From Leptodesmis sichuanensis A121 (GTDB taxonomy: Bacteria > Cyanobacteriota > Cyanobacteriia > Leptolyngbyales > Leptolyngbyaceae), in assembly GCF_021379005.1 (NCBI RefSeq), contig NZ_CP075171.1, positions 2,914,001 through 2,978,000 of the forward strand: a stretch of 64,000 nucleotides of DNA, read 5' to 3'. The notes below the pieces were generated by a model. The model was not told where the DNA came from and did no database searches. It saw only the letters and a list, made by a program, of their open reading frames with translations. A program made the translations under genes and the position numbers. The number at the start of each line of letters is the position of its first letter. Within the stretch, counting starts at the first letter, position 1. Positions 32,881 to 42,261 of this stretch are shown here, piece by piece.

Positions 32881-33063
32881 AAATGCAGGGGCGTAAATCC
32901 CTACGTTTTGTCCATCAGAAAGAAATCCAGGAATAAATCTGTGATTGCTAGGATGTAACCACAAGTAATGAGAAGATTAAGCAAAGCATAAGTAATGTTT
33001 CTTAACGTTACAGTCTGACCTGTTTACTCTCTGCTGTATCAATACTTTGGAGCAACCCTAAAG

Positions 33064-34599
33064 ATGATGCCCATTGACTTTCCCGTTGAGGATGACTCTC
33101 CTGATCGGTCTGATGTCCTGTCAGGGGTCGTTCCGGATCGGCCAGACAAGCCCGAAGAAGCTTGTGGCGTGTTTGCTGTATATGCACCAGGGGAATCCGC
33201 TGCTAAACTCACTTACTTCGGCTTATATGCCTTGCAGCACCGGGGGCAGGAGTCGGCAGGGATTGCCACCTTTACGGGAAATCAGGTGCATCTCCACAAG
33301 GAGATGGGACTGGTATCGCAAGTGTTTAATGAAACGATTTTGAACGAGTTGCCAGGAGAACTGGCGATCGGTCATACCCGTTACTCAACAACAGGTTCCA
33401 GCCGGGTAGTGAATGCTCAACCAGCCGTGGTGGATACCCGTCTGGGGCCATTGGCTTTAGCTCACAACGGGAATCTGGTGAATACACCGGAACTGCGGGA
33501 AGAGTTGCTGCAGAACAATCACAATCTGGTGACTACCACTGATTCCGAGTTAATTGCGTTTGCGATCGCGGAAGAAGTCAACAGCGGCAAATCCTGGTTA
33601 GAAGGCGCAATCAGTGCGTTTCACCGTTGTCATGGAGCCTTTAGTCTGGCGATCGGGACACCGGAGGGCATCATTGGCACCCGCGACCCCAATGGCATTC
33701 GACCTCTGGTAATTGGCACCCTGCCGCCAGCTAACTCTGCCGATCCCCTGCGCTACGTGCTGGCTTCCGAAACCTGTGGTCTGGACATCATTGGGGCCGA
33801 ATACTTGCGAGATGTAGAACCGGGAGAACTGGTTTGGATCACGGCAGAAGGGTTGGCCTCCTTCCACTGGATCACGCAACCTCAGCCCAAGCTCTGTATC
33901 TTTGAAATGATCTACTTTGCCCGTCCCGATAGTGTGATGAACAGTGAAAGTCTGTATACCTATCGGATGCGGATTGGCCGGATTCTGGCTACGGAATCTC
34001 CGGTAGAGGCAGATATTGTGATTGCAGTACCCGATTCGGGCGTACCAGCGGCGATCGGCTATTCTCAAGCATCTGGGATTCCCTATGCCGAAGGGCTGAT
34101 CAAAAACCGCTATGTGGGACGCACCTTTATTCAACCAACTCAAGTGATGCGGGAATCTGGCATTCGCATGAAGCTGAATCCGCTAAAGGATGTGCTTGCT
34201 GGGAGGCGGGTGGTGCTTGTGGATGATTCGATCGTGCGGGGTACCACCAGTCGCAAAATTGTGAAAGCCTTACGGGATGCTGGCGCGATCGAAGTTCATA
34301 TGCGGATTTCTTCTCCTCCCGTAACCCATCCCTGTTTCTACGGCATTGACACCGATAGCCAGGATCACCTGATTGCGGCTACCAAGTCGGTACAAGAAAT
34401 TGCAGCACAGATTGAAGTGGATTCCCTCAGCTATCTCAGTTGGGAAGGGATGCTACAGGCCACTCAGGAAAATCCGGAGCATTTCTGTTCAGCCTGTTTT
34501 ACCGGAGACTATCCGGTCGGCATTCCTGAGCCTCTGAAGCGATCGAAACTGATGCTGGAAACGAAGCGTCCTGCCCTGGAAACCGTGACCCCAGTTTAA
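33064..34599 (+). CDS. purF: amidophosphoribosyltransferase PurF
   Basis: First committed step of purine synthesis, transferring ammonia from glutamine to PRPP. The 511 residues begin with a propeptide that ends before C34 (EEACGVFAVY), the N-terminal nucleophile of the class II glutaminase. The PRPP loop is VVLVDDSIVRGTTSRK. The C-terminal ACFTGDYPVGIP region with CSAC is the Fe-S-cluster type seen in Bacillus-like PurF. ATG 33064 is immediately followed by a second ATG. It converges with the small Cys-rich gene, sharing 4 bp. Confidence 0.97.
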   Translation: MMPIDFPVEDDSPDRSDVLSGVVPDRPDKPEEACGVFAVYAPGESAAKLTYFGLYALQHRGQESAGIATFTGNQVHLHKEMGLVSQVFNETILNELPGELAIGHTRYSTTGSSRVVNAQPAVVDTRLGPLALAHNGNLVNTPELREELLQNNHNLVTTTDSELIAFAIAEEVNSGKSWLEGAISAFHRCHGAFSLAIGTPEGIIGTRDPNGIRPLVIGTLPPANSADPLRYVLASETCGLDIIGAEYLRDVEPGELVWITAEGLASFHWITQPQPKLCIFEMIYFARPDSVMNSESLYTYRMRIGRILATESPVEADIVIAVPDSGVPAAIGYSQASGIPYAEGLIKNRYVGRTFIQPTQVMRESGIRMKLNPLKDVLAGRRVVLVDDSIVRGTTSRKIVKALRDAGAIEVHMRISSPPVTHPCFYGIDTDSQDHLIAATKSVQEIAAQIEVDSLSYLSWEGMLQATQENPEHFCSACFTGDYPVGIPEPLKRSKLMLETKRPALETVTPV

Positions 34600-34793
34600 T
34601 GAATATTGGCGATCCGAAAGCCCATCTGGCACTCAAACTGGTCTGGATCCTGGTCGTTAAATTTCTGGAGGGCACGACCACAGCGCAGACGACCCCCAGA
34701 CCAGCGAGGTTGACCGCTCTGATCGGCCATTAAACAGGTCTGGCAAACTTGCCCTGGGGAAATTAGCTGATTATCCATCAGGATGACAAGCAT
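34596..34793 (-). CDS. small Cys-rich protein (65 aa)
   Basis: A 65-residue protein with four Cys in a CxxC...C...C arrangement (GQVCQTCLMAD, RLRCGRAL, FECQMGF), suggesting a metal or Fe-S binding fold. ATG 34793 (MLVILMDNQL) has an excellent GGGAGGT site 6 nt upstream, which decides the start over longer readings. It is convergent with purF and divergent from glyA. The sequence looks conserved and coding, but I do not know its function. Confidence 0.7.
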   Translation of the reverse strand: MLVILMDNQLISPGQVCQTCLMADQSGQPRWSGGRLRCGRALQKFNDQDPDQFECQMGFRIANIH

Positions 34794-35022
34794 ACAGCAC
34801 CTCCCGTGTATAACCTTTGCCTTCATTGTATGGCAGGAATTTGATGAGCGGGGATCGCTCTTACACAGTGTAATGTAGCCAACAGACCAGACAGTATCGT
34901 GTTTTACTTCTCGGGAAATTAGGAGTTGCATTGGATTGTCATAACAAGATCCGATAATAGAGATAGAGATTTATCGACCTGACAGTTGTTTTTGCTTGAA
35001 ATGTTTGCCTAGAGGTTTATCC

Positions 35023-36306
35023 GTGACTCAGACCAACCTAGACTTTCTTGCCCAATCCGATCCAGCGATCGCCAATATCATCAACCATGAATTGCAACGG
35101 CAACGGGATCACCTGGAGCTCATAGCCAGCGAAAACTTTACCTCTGCGGCAGTGCTGGCGGCTCAGGGGTCGGTGTTGACCAATAAATATGCCGAAGGGC
35201 TGCCCGGTAAGCGCTATTACGGTGGCTGCGAATATATCGATCAGGTCGAGCAACTGGCGATCGATCGGGCTAAACAACTCTTTGGAGCCGCCCATGCCAA
35301 CGTGCAACCCCACTCCGGTGCTCAAGCCAATTTTGCTGTTTTCCTGAGCCTGCTGGAACCGGGAGACACGATTATGGGCATGGACTTGTCTCACGGAGGC
35401 CACCTGACTCACGGTTCGCCTGTGAATGTGTCTGGCAAATGGTTCAAGGTGCAGCACTATGGGGTTAGCCCGGAAACTGAGCAACTGGACTATGACCAGG
35501 TGCGGGAACTGGCCTTACAGCACCGTCCCAAGTTAATCATCTGTGGTTACTCGGCTTATCCCCGCATCATCCAATTTGATAAATTCCGGGCGATCGCGGA
35601 TGAAATCGGAGCTTACTTGCTGGCAGACATTGCCCATATTGCCGGACTGGTTGCTACCGGCCATCATCCCAATCCTCTACCCCACTGCCATGTCGTCACC
35701 ACGACCACTCACAAGACCTTGCGGGGGCCACGAGGCGGTCTGATCATGACTCAGGATCCGGAACTGGGTAAAAAACTGGATAAAGCAGTGTTCCCCGGCA
35801 CCCAAGGTGGCCCTCTGGAACATGTGATTGCAGCGAAGGCGGTTGCTTTTGGAGAAGCTTTGCAACCGGAATTCAAAACCTATTCGGCCCAGGTGATTGA
35901 AAATGCCCGGGCGATGGCGAATCAACTCCAGGTACGCGGCTTCAAGATTGTCTCTGGTGGCACCGATAATCACCTGATGCTGGTGGATTTGCGATCGATC
36001 GGCATGACGGGCAAAGTAGCCGATCAGCTCGTCAGCGGAGTCAATATTACGGCCAACAAAAATACGGTTCCCTTTGATCCCGCATCTCCCTTTGTCACCA
36101 GCGGCTTGCGCCTGGGATCGCCAGCCATGACTACACGGGGTATGGGAGCGACGGAGTTTACCGAAATCGCTAACATTATTGCCGATCGCCTGTTGCATCC
36201 AGAGGATGAGTCCGTTGCGCAGGATTGCCGTCGGCGGGTGGCAGATCTGTGCGATCGCTTTCCCCTCTATCCTCATCTCACCATTCCTGTCCCAGCCCTG
36301 GCCTGA
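35023..36306 (+). CDS. glyA: serine hydroxymethyltransferase GlyA
   Basis: PLP enzyme interconverting serine and glycine with tetrahydrofolate. The 427 residues from GTG 35023 match the family length; AGAGG at 35011 supports that start over TTG 34996. Motifs are [38 protein letters not shown] and the PLP lysine in [15 protein letters not shown]. It supplies one-carbon units, fitting the purine genes upstream. A terminator lies at 36430. Confidence 0.97.
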   Translation: MTQTNLDFLAQSDPAIANIINHELQRQRDHLELIASENFTSAAVLAAQGSVLTNKYAEGLPGKRYYGGCEYIDQVEQLAIDRAKQLFGAAHANVQPHSGAQANFAVFLSLLEPGDTIMGMDLSHGGHLTHGSPVNVSGKWFKVQHYGVSPETEQLDYDQVRELALQHRPKLIICGYSAYPRIIQFDKFRAIADEIGAYLLADIAHIAGLVATGHHPNPLPHCHVVTTTTHKTLRGPRGGLIMTQDPELGKKLDKAVFPGTQGGPLEHVIAAKAVAFGEALQPEFKTYSAQVIENARAMANQLQVRGFKIVSGGTDNHLMLVDLRSIGMTGKVADQLVSGVNITANKNTVPFDPASPFVTSGLRLGSPAMTTRGMGATEFTEIANIIADRLLHPEDESVAQDCRRRVADLCDRFPLYPHLTIPVPALA

Positions 36307-36429
36307 AAGCAGCCTGAAGGACAATGGACTAAATCATCTGTGTAGGTCGGGTTGAGGGACAAAACCCAACGCCCTGGAGACGATGGGCTTCCTGCTGCGC
36401 CCCAACCTGCAAAAATTGAATTCATTCGA

Positions 36430-36474
36430 GGCACAGGAAATGTTTCCCTTGGGGGAACGCCTGTGCCCATTTTT
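36430..36474 (+). terminator. intrinsic terminator downstream of glyA
   Basis: Stem GGCACAGG / CCTGTGCC with an inner GTTTCCC / GGGGAAC pairing, followed by five T. It is about 120 nt past the glyA stop. A separate small palindrome of a common cyanobacterial type (CGGGTT...AACCC) precedes it at 36346-36370. Confidence 0.75.
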
Positions 36475-36517
36475 GTAAGATGATGAGTCTTGATCAGATG
36501 AAAGCTTGAGATTGATT

Positions 36518-36591
36518 TCAACCTTGTCCAGGTTCAGCACCGCCGTATCTCTCTATGGGAAAACGACCGTTCTCTAGCTGGACTTGGTTTA
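36518..36591 (-). repeat. 73-bp dispersed palindromic element, copy 5 (74 bp)
   Basis: Inverted orientation with one extra base and the most diverged left half. It ends 45 bp before the IS target duplication. Confidence 0.8.
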
Positions 36592-36645
36592 AGATTTAAA
36601 ACTTGAGTTCGAAATTGCTAGTTTCTTCCGAAACGGCAGTGTTCT

Positions 36646-38072
36646 CAGCAATTCTAAATTCAAAAAGCTAAGAGGAATCAGCAGTTTGAGCAGGCGGGGA
36701 ATCAGAGAGCATGAAATTGAGGAGATGCTGCCAACTTTCAAACCAGAGGTATTTGGTGAGCGCCAAAATATCTTGGAAAAAGCCCCTGCGCGTCCCTCGC
36801 TTGTGGCGAATCTGCTGATAGGAGAGGTCAACGAGATGCAAGACGGTATGAAAGAGGAATGCCAAGAGATTGAGGGTGAGCAGAGTAGCAGCTAGATGGT
36901 GTTGACCATGGCCAAAGTTATGTTCGAGATGATAGCCCTTGGTCTTGAGGACGTTATGATTTTCGTTCTCAGTCTTCCACCGACTTCTGCCAGCGCTGAC
37001 CACGTGGGGCACCGTTGCGGGAGTCAGGTCGTGGTCAGTCACCCAGGCATTGGTGTAGAGGACTTTGCCGTCTGATTCGCGCACCACTGTGAGTTCACAC
37101 CAGTTGACTTGCAAAGCAGGTTGGGTGTCGCGCAGCGGAATTTGATTGACATAGCGGTAGCGATAAATTTCTTTCGTGCGTTTGTTCCACTGCGCTTGTT
37201 CTAAGGTTTTGACTTCGCCGTTGGCATCCAAATAGCCCAGCCAGTCGTAGAGGGCAGGGTGCGACTGTGGCAGACACGTAAAAATAAAGCTGAGTTGATG
37301 CTGTAAGCAGTGTTCGCACAGGGGTTGATGGCTATAGAGGTCATCTCCAAGCAGGGTTATCCCTTGAGTTCCAAACCGAGCCGCATGAGTGCTGATCCAC
37401 CGTTTGGCGGCTGCCACTTCACAGTCTTGCTTCTCATGCCCATCTTGCGGGGTGACAAACTCTGGGACTAACGCAATCACCTGCGGTTGATCAGGCGCGA
37501 CAATCGCTGGCAAAATCGCCTGATGAACGTAAGTGACCTTGCCATTCTTGTGGGTTCGACTCGAACAGTACTGACAGTGAATCTTCTGCGACTTGAAGTA
37601 CTCCGTGCCATCCAATGCCACCAACAAATCTCCATTCCATTGCTGATAGGATTTGAAATATCCCCCTCGCATCAAAGCGGCATAAACCTGGAAAAACACG
37701 GCAAACAATCCCACCGCTGCCACTTCATCCAACAAATTGCGGATTTGCGCTGAACTCGGAATCTGGGCAATCCCAAACAAACTTTGGGCGTTGTCTTTGC
37801 CCCGCTGACTTTGCATCTGCCGCTGATGCTCTAGAAACGATTCACATTGCATGAAGAACACCGAAAACGCCCCCAAAATCCCATCGCTCAGCTTGTAGCG
37901 CGTTCCATTGCTCGGCTGTCGCGGGTCAGCAATCTGTTCCACGACTTGACGTAGATAGCTCAGCAACACAGCAAAACTCAGGGGCAGACTCTCCATGTTT
38001 CGGCTCTCGCGTAGGAATCTCTATCCTCTCTTCAGTTGTTCTTCCTGTCAAAATCTGAATTTGGAATTGCTG
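36646..38072 (-). mobile_element. complete IS4-like insertion sequence (1,427 bp)
   Basis: Terminal inverted repeats CAGCAATTCTAAATTCA (36646-36662) and its near-perfect mirror (38056-38072, one mismatch) enclose a single transposase gene. A 9-bp direct repeat, CAGTGTTCT, flanks it at 36637-36645 and 38073-38081, showing a clean transposition event into an intergenic site between glyA and the WecA-like gene. Confidence 0.92.
36668..37996 (-). CDS. DDE transposase, IS4-like
   Basis: A 442-residue transposase of the IS4/ISNCY type. It shows the first Asp in DLLVALDGTEYFKSQKIHC, the second in FGTQGITLLGDDLYSHQP and the YREK-like glutamate region RSRWKTENENHNVLKTKGYHLEHNFGHG. A zinc-like HCQYC...CEHC pattern is also visible. 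The frame is intact and the IS ends and target duplication are present, so it may be active. The 9-bp duplication fits the IS4 family. The start is ATG 37996. Confidence 0.9.
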   Translation of the reverse strand: MESLPLSFAVLLSYLRQVVEQIADPRQPSNGTRYKLSDGILGAFSVFFMQCESFLEHQRQMQSQRGKDNAQSLFGIAQIPSSAQIRNLLDEVAAVGLFAVFFQVYAALMRGGYFKSYQQWNGDLLVALDGTEYFKSQKIHCQYCSSRTHKNGKVTYVHQAILPAIVAPDQPQVIALVPEFVTPQDGHEKQDCEVAAAKRWISTHAARFGTQGITLLGDDLYSHQPLCEHCLQHQLSFIFTCLPQSHPALYDWLGYLDANGEVKTLEQAQWNKRTKEIYRYRYVNQIPLRDTQPALQVNWCELTVVRESDGKVLYTNAWVTDHDLTPATVPHVVSAGRSRWKTENENHNVLKTKGYHLEHNFGHGQHHLAATLLTLNLLAFLFHTVLHLVDLSYQQIRHKRGTRRGFFQDILALTKYLWFESWQHLLNFMLSDSPPAQTADSS

Positions 38073-38203
38073 CAGTGTTCTTAACCCGATTGTCTTAAAG
38101 ATTAAGACTGGCCAACAAAATCCGGCTTTCATTCACAATTCTTTGCTAACGATCGGCTGAAATGAAGTAGACTCTTCCTGTCAGTTGTCCTACCCCCTCA
38201 CCG

Positions 38204-39250
38204 ATGACTCAATACTGGTATCACCTCACTGCTTTTCTCGTTGCCGCACTGGTTGTCCTTTGGGCCACGCCCCAGGTGAAGAAGTTTGGCCTTAAATGGA
38301 GACTCGTCGATCGACCGGGTGGACGAAAAATCCATCGTCGTCCCATGGTGCGGTTAGGTGGGGTGGCCATTTTTGCTGGAGCCTTAGTCTCGTTGCTGGT
38401 GGTCTGGTGGTTGGGCGGATTTGGCATTCAAACTCCCCAAAAAGAGTATGAAATCTGGGGGGTGGCCATTGGCGGGATTGCCTTCTTTCTCATTGGGCTG
38501 GCAGACGATCTATTAACGTTACCGGCCATTACCCGATTAGTAGCCCAGCTAACCGTTGCAGCTCTGGTCTGGCAAGCGGGAGTGCAAATTGAATTTTTAA
38601 CCATGCCCTATGTCGGCTTAGTTCAGTTGCATGACTGGATTAGTTTGCCAATTACCGTCATCTGGCTGGTGGGGATGGCCAATGCCATTAATATGATCGA
38701 CGGTTTAGATGGGTTGGCGGCTGGGGTAGCTGGCATCGCGGCTACCGTGATGCTGATTGTCGCCTTGTTTATGAACCAACCCGCGGCGGCTTTGATTGCT
38801 GCGGCCCTGGCTGGAGCCTGCCTTGGCTTTTTACGGTACAACTTCAATCCAGCCCAAATCTTTATGGGAGACGGAGGGGCTTATTTTATTGGCTTCACGT
38901 TAGCCGGAGTCGGGATTATTGGCCTGGTGAAAGCGGTCACAACCGTAGCCGTCCTGCTGCCCTATTTGATTCTGGCAGTACCCATTCTAGATATCTTCAC
39001 CGTTGTGGTGGCTCGTCTGCGTCGGGGTCAATCCCCCTTCAAAGCCGACAAACGCCACTTACATCACCGTTTGCTACAGGCCGGACTATCGCAACGACTG
39101 GCCGTTCTGTTTATCTATTCCCTGACCTTGTGGGCCGGAACGCTGGCTCTGGCCGTTTCTAATATGCCCAGTGGCTGGGGATATGCCTTCGGAGCCACGT
39201 TACTTTTAAGCTTTACCAGTTGGCAGGTCTGGAAAACAGCGAAGCAGTAG
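38204..39250 (+). CDS. MraY/WecA-type undecaprenyl-P GlcNAc-1-P transferase
   Basis: Polytopic membrane enzyme (348 residues, about ten TM segments) that transfers a sugar-1-phosphate to undecaprenyl phosphate, starting O-antigen, capsule or wall-polymer synthesis. Family motifs are present: GGRKIHRRPMVRLGG, the Asp pair in GLADDLLTLP, NAINMIDGLDGLAAG, and the C-terminal MGDGGAYFIGF and DKRHLHHRLL (the HxHH-type WecA/TagO signature). This favours WecA/TagO over MraY. ATG 38204. cinA starts 48 bp downstream. Confidence 0.93.
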   Translation: MTQYWYHLTAFLVAALVVLWATPQVKKFGLKWRLVDRPGGRKIHRRPMVRLGGVAIFAGALVSLLVVWWLGGFGIQTPQKEYEIWGVAIGGIAFFLIGLADDLLTLPAITRLVAQLTVAALVWQAGVQIEFLTMPYVGLVQLHDWISLPITVIWLVGMANAINMIDGLDGLAAGVAGIAATVMLIVALFMNQPAAALIAAALAGACLGFLRYNFNPAQIFMGDGGAYFIGFTLAGVGIIGLVKAVTTVAVLLPYLILAVPILDIFTVVVARLRRGQSPFKADKRHLHHRLLQAGLSQRLAVLFIYSLTLWAGTLALAVSNMPSGWGYAFGATLLLSFTSWQVWKTAKQ

Positions 39251-39298
39251 AGGATGGGGATTAGGACTTAGGACTTAGGGATGAGTGGACAGTGAAGT

Positions 39299-40561
39299 GT
39301 GAAGAGCGCTGAGATTATTTGCGTTGGAACGGAGTTACTGCTGGGCGATATTCTGAATACGAATGCCCAGTTTTTGGCGCAGGAGTTAGCGCGGTTGGGG
39401 ATTGCTCATTACTATCAATCGGTGGTAGGAGATAATCCAGAGCGGATTCAGCGGGTCGTCAGAACAGCCTGCGATCGTGCCCAACTGTTGATCTTCACGG
39501 GCGGTTTGGGACCAACCCCTGATGACCTGACCCATGCCACGCTGGCTGACTGCTTTGGGGTGCCGCTGGTTGAACATCCAGAGATCCTGGAGGACATGGC
39601 TCGCAAATTTGCCGCCAGGGGACGCACCATGACCCCCAATAACCACAAGCAGGCGCTCTTGCCAGAAGGCGCTCAGGTGTTGACCAATTCGGGAGGCAGT
39701 GCTCCGGGCATCATCTGGCAGCCGCGATCGGATGTCACGATTCTCACCTTCCCCGGTGTGCCTGCTGAATTGAAAGTGATGTGGCAGGAAGTTGCGATTC
39801 CCTACCTGAAGGCACAGGGTTGGGTGACCAGCACAGTGCACAGCCGTTTGTTAAGGTTTTGGGGGATTTCCGAGTCCGCTCTGGCTGAAAAGGTACAGCC
39901 CTTTTTTGACTTGCAAAATCCTACTGTGGCTCCCTACGCCAATTTGGGAGAAGTAAAACTGCGGATTACGGCACTCGCTGACTCGGAAACCGCTGCCCAG
40001 GCTCTGATCGCCCCCGTTGAGCAACAACTCCGGGAACTTGGGGGATTGGATTGTTATGGAGCCGATGAGGATAGTTTGGCCTCGGTTGTAGGAGAATTAC
40101 TGCAAACGAAGGGAGCTACTCTTGCTGTCGCTGAATCCTGTACGGGAGGTGGCTTGGGGGCTATGCTGACGCAAGTATCGGGAAGTTCCAGCTATTTCTG
40201 GGGAGGTGTCATTTCCTACGACAACTCAGTCAAAGTCGGGCTATTAGGCGTTAATCCTCAGGACTTGGCAGACCAGGGAGCCGTCAGCCACACTGTGGCT
40301 CAACAGATGGCCGCAGGGGTACGCGATCGCCTCAACACCACCTGGGGACTCAGTATTACTGGAATTGCTGGCCCTACGGGAGGCAGTCCAGAAAAACCAG
40401 TTGGCCTGGTTTACATTGGGTTGGCCGGAGCCAACGGCGTGCAGAGTTATGAACATCGTTTTGGAGCCATCCGGGGACGGGAATGGGTTCGCCACCTGAG
40501 TGCCTGTACTGCTCTGGATCACCTGCGGCGATCGCTCCTGAATGAAAGTTCTCAGTTTTAA
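39299..40561 (+). CDS. cinA: CinA family protein (competence/damage-inducible)
   Basis: A 420-residue two-domain protein. The N-terminal MoaB-like domain (SAEIICVGTELLLGDILNTNAQFLA, FTGGLGPTPDDLT) has ADP-ribose pyrophosphatase-type activity in the family. The C-terminal CinA domain (AVAESCTGGGLGAMLTQVSG) is a nicotinamide-nucleotide amidase. The start is GTG 39299. The C-terminal residues SSQF and the stop are formed by an AGTTCTC/AGTTTTA heptamer tract. Confidence 0.95.
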   Translation: MKSAEIICVGTELLLGDILNTNAQFLAQELARLGIAHYYQSVVGDNPERIQRVVRTACDRAQLLIFTGGLGPTPDDLTHATLADCFGVPLVEHPEILEDMARKFAARGRTMTPNNHKQALLPEGAQVLTNSGGSAPGIIWQPRSDVTILTFPGVPAELKVMWQEVAIPYLKAQGWVTSTVHSRLLRFWGISESALAEKVQPFFDLQNPTVAPYANLGEVKLRITALADSETAAQALIAPVEQQLRELGGLDCYGADEDSLASVVGELLQTKGATLAVAESCTGGGLGAMLTQVSGSSSYFWGGVISYDNSVKVGLLGVNPQDLADQGAVSHTVAQQMAAGVRDRLNTTWGLSITGIAGPTGGSPEKPVGLVYIGLAGANGVQSYEHRFGAIRGREWVRHLSACTALDHLRRSLLNESSQF

Positions 40562-40625
40562 GTTCTCAGTTCAACTCACAACTCAAAACTTACAACTCAA
40601 AACTTACAACTCAAAACTTAACTCC
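40540..40625. repeat. heptamer tandem repeat at and after the cinA stop
   Basis: AGTTCTC, then ACAACTCAAAACTT units repeated. It overlaps the last codons of cinA. Confidence 0.85.
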
Positions 40626-40803
40626 CCTCCCCCCTTCAGTAATCTTTCGGATAAAGTTTAAAGAGATCTTCCCTCCCCTATGTCCTTACGAAATAAATTG
40701 GGTACAATTGCTATATGTAATCAGACCCTGGACTCATAACCGGAGTTTAAGATCAAGACTTGGGTAGTTGGGGCCAAGCTGTGATTAAGGAGCTATTTGT
40801 TCA

Positions 40804-40938
40804 ATGGATTACCTGGAAAAGGTGCTCGATAAACTTAAGGAATGGGCTCGCAGACTGATTGAAGCATTGCTGGGGCCAGAACACCAACCAGAGCCCGAGC
40901 CAATTCCAATTCCGGTGAACGACCCTCAGCGCCGTTAA
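40804..40938 (+). CDS. 44-aa small protein upstream of aroQ
   Basis: ATG 40804 to TAA 40938, preceded by TAAGGAG (40786-40792). The product starts with an amphipathic basic helix (MDYLEKVLDKLKEWARRLIE) followed by a Pro/Glu tail (EPEPEPIPIPV) and a basic end. It lies 31 bp before the aroQ start, in the same direction, so it is probably co-transcribed. The function is unknown; a membrane-surface or protein-binding peptide is plausible. Confidence 0.6.
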   Translation: MDYLEKVLDKLKEWARRLIEALLGPEHQPEPEPIPIPVNDPQRR

Positions 40939-40969
40939 TTCATTCCGGTTGGTTTGAGAGATCGTAGAG

Positions 40970-41416
40970 TTGATCAAGATTTTGGTTTTACACGGGCCAA
41001 ACTTGAACTTGTTGGGAATGCGCGAACCCGGCATTTATGGTTCAGTGACATTGGCTGAGATTAATCAGAAGTTGCAAACGGCAGCAACTTCTTTGGGGGC
41101 TGAAGTAACGTGCTTACAAGCTAATTCTGAAGGTGCTCTGGTTGATGCGATTCATTCTGCCTGGGGCATCCAGCAAGGTTTGTTAATTAATGCAGGCGCT
41201 TATACCCATACCAGTATTGCGATCCGGGATGCGATCGCCGCCGTTAACATCCCTACGGTTGAAGTTCATCTCAGCAATATCTATCGTCGCGAAGAATTCC
41301 GTCACCACTCTTACATTGCCCCCATTGCGATCGGGCAGATTAGTGGCTTTGGCGCTGAGAGCTACTATCTGGGATTACAAGCCTTAGTTCATCATCTTCA
41401 GGTAACTGGAATCTAA
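40970..41416 (+). CDS. aroQ: type II 3-dehydroquinate dehydratase AroQ
   Basis: Third step of the shikimate pathway. The 148 residues are full length. [22 protein letters not shown] holds the catalytic loop (Arg and Tyr), [16 protein letters not shown] the substrate site and [18 protein letters not shown] the catalytic His region. The start is TTG 40970; no ATG or GTG fits because the conserved N-terminus begins at once. Confidence 0.96.
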   Translation: MIKILVLHGPNLNLLGMREPGIYGSVTLAEINQKLQTAATSLGAEVTCLQANSEGALVDAIHSAWGIQQGLLINAGAYTHTSIAIRDAIAAVNIPTVEVHLSNIYRREEFRHHSYIAPIAIGQISGFGAESYYLGLQALVHHLQVTGI

Positions 41417-41495
41417 AAATTGACGGCTCTCTAAGGCCGAGGGCTAAGGGCTGAGAGCAGAAGTGAGGTTCCAGGCTATCTTGCAGGGAAGGTTT

Positions 41496-41568
41496 TAAAC
41501 CAAGTCCAGCTAGAGAACGATCGTTTTCCGATCAGAGAAACTCAGGGTCTGGACTTGGACAAGGTTTA
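41496..41568 (+). repeat. 73-bp dispersed palindromic element, copy 6
   Basis: Cleanest copy. TAAACC/GGTTTA outer pairing, AAGTCCAG/CTGGACTT inner pairing and an internal GATCG-TTTTC-CGATC hairpin. It lies 88 bp upstream of the AtzF-C-like gene. Confidence 0.88.
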
Positions 41569-41656
41569 ATTTTCTAGAGAGGCGAAATGTTGTCTAATGA
41601 GAAGAACTTCGTCTGCTTTTTGACTAACCTAATAGTCCCATATCCTATCTGGCACC

Positions 41657-42064
41657 ATGGAATTTGTTGAATTGGCCGTCAATGGCACTCTGATGCGTGG
41701 CCTGGAACTGAATGGCAATATGTACCTAGTTGGTGCCAAATTTGTTCGCGAGGCATACACCGAACCAAATTATTGCCTCTGGTCGATTGCCGATCGCCAT
41801 CCAGCGATGCAGCGAGTGACTACTGGAGGACATACGATCGCTGTGGAGATCTGGTCTGTTCCAGTGGCTGGGATCGCAACCTTGCTGTTGTTGGAACCCC
41901 CTGGCCTTTGCATGGGTAAAGTGCGTCTCTCTACGGGGGAAGAAGTGTTGGGGGTATTAGGGGAAGCCCTCTTATGTGAAGGTCAGAAAGACATTACAGT
42001 TTGGGGTGGATGGCGGGCTTATATCGCGAATTGTCTTCCTGAATCAGGCAAGGAGGTTGCATGA
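41657..42064 (+). CDS. allophanate hydrolase C-terminal-like protein
   Basis: A 135-residue protein resembling the stand-alone C-terminal domain of allophanate hydrolase (AtzF-C, gamma-glutamyl-cyclotransferase-like fold): NGTLMRGLELNGNMYLVGAKF and IWSVPVAGIATLLLLEPPGLCMGKVRL. Its stop overlaps the start of the next gene (ATGA), giving translational coupling. With the AtzG- and AtzE-like genes it forms a three-gene unit that probably processes a small carboxylated urea or biuret-like compound. The substrate is inferred from family only. Confidence 0.8.
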   Translation: MEFVELAVNGTLMRGLELNGNMYLVGAKFVREAYTEPNYCLWSIADRHPAMQRVTTGGHTIAVEIWSVPVAGIATLLLLEPPGLCMGKVRLSTGEEVLGVLGEALLCEGQKDITVWGGWRAYIANCLPESGKEVA

Positions 42065-42249
42065 CTGAACCCATTTCCAGTGCTGCAGAATATATCGATC
42101 AGGCCGCTGCAGTCGTTGGCCTGCCTATTCCTCCGGAGTATCATCAGGGCGTAGTTGAGAATTTTGAGCGCATCCGGGTAGTCGCTCAACTCGTCATGGA
42201 ATTCCCCCTTCCCGAAGAGACGGAAATCGCCCCTGTCTTTGAACCCTGA
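42061..42249 (+). CDS. AtzG-like (DUF4089) subunit
   Basis: A 62-residue helical protein of the DUF4089/AtzG type (ISSAAEYIDQAAAVVGLPIPPEYHQGVVENFERI). In AtzEG complexes this GatC-like subunit wraps the amidase and is needed for its folding. It overlaps the AtzF-C-like gene by 4 bp and precedes the amidase by 191 bp, the gap being filled with heptamer repeats. The repeat insertion may have split a formerly tight operon. Confidence 0.85.
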   Translation: MTEPISSAAEYIDQAAAVVGLPIPPEYHQGVVENFERIRVVAQLVMEFPLPEETEIAPVFEP

Positions 42250-42261
42250 GAAAAGGCAGAA

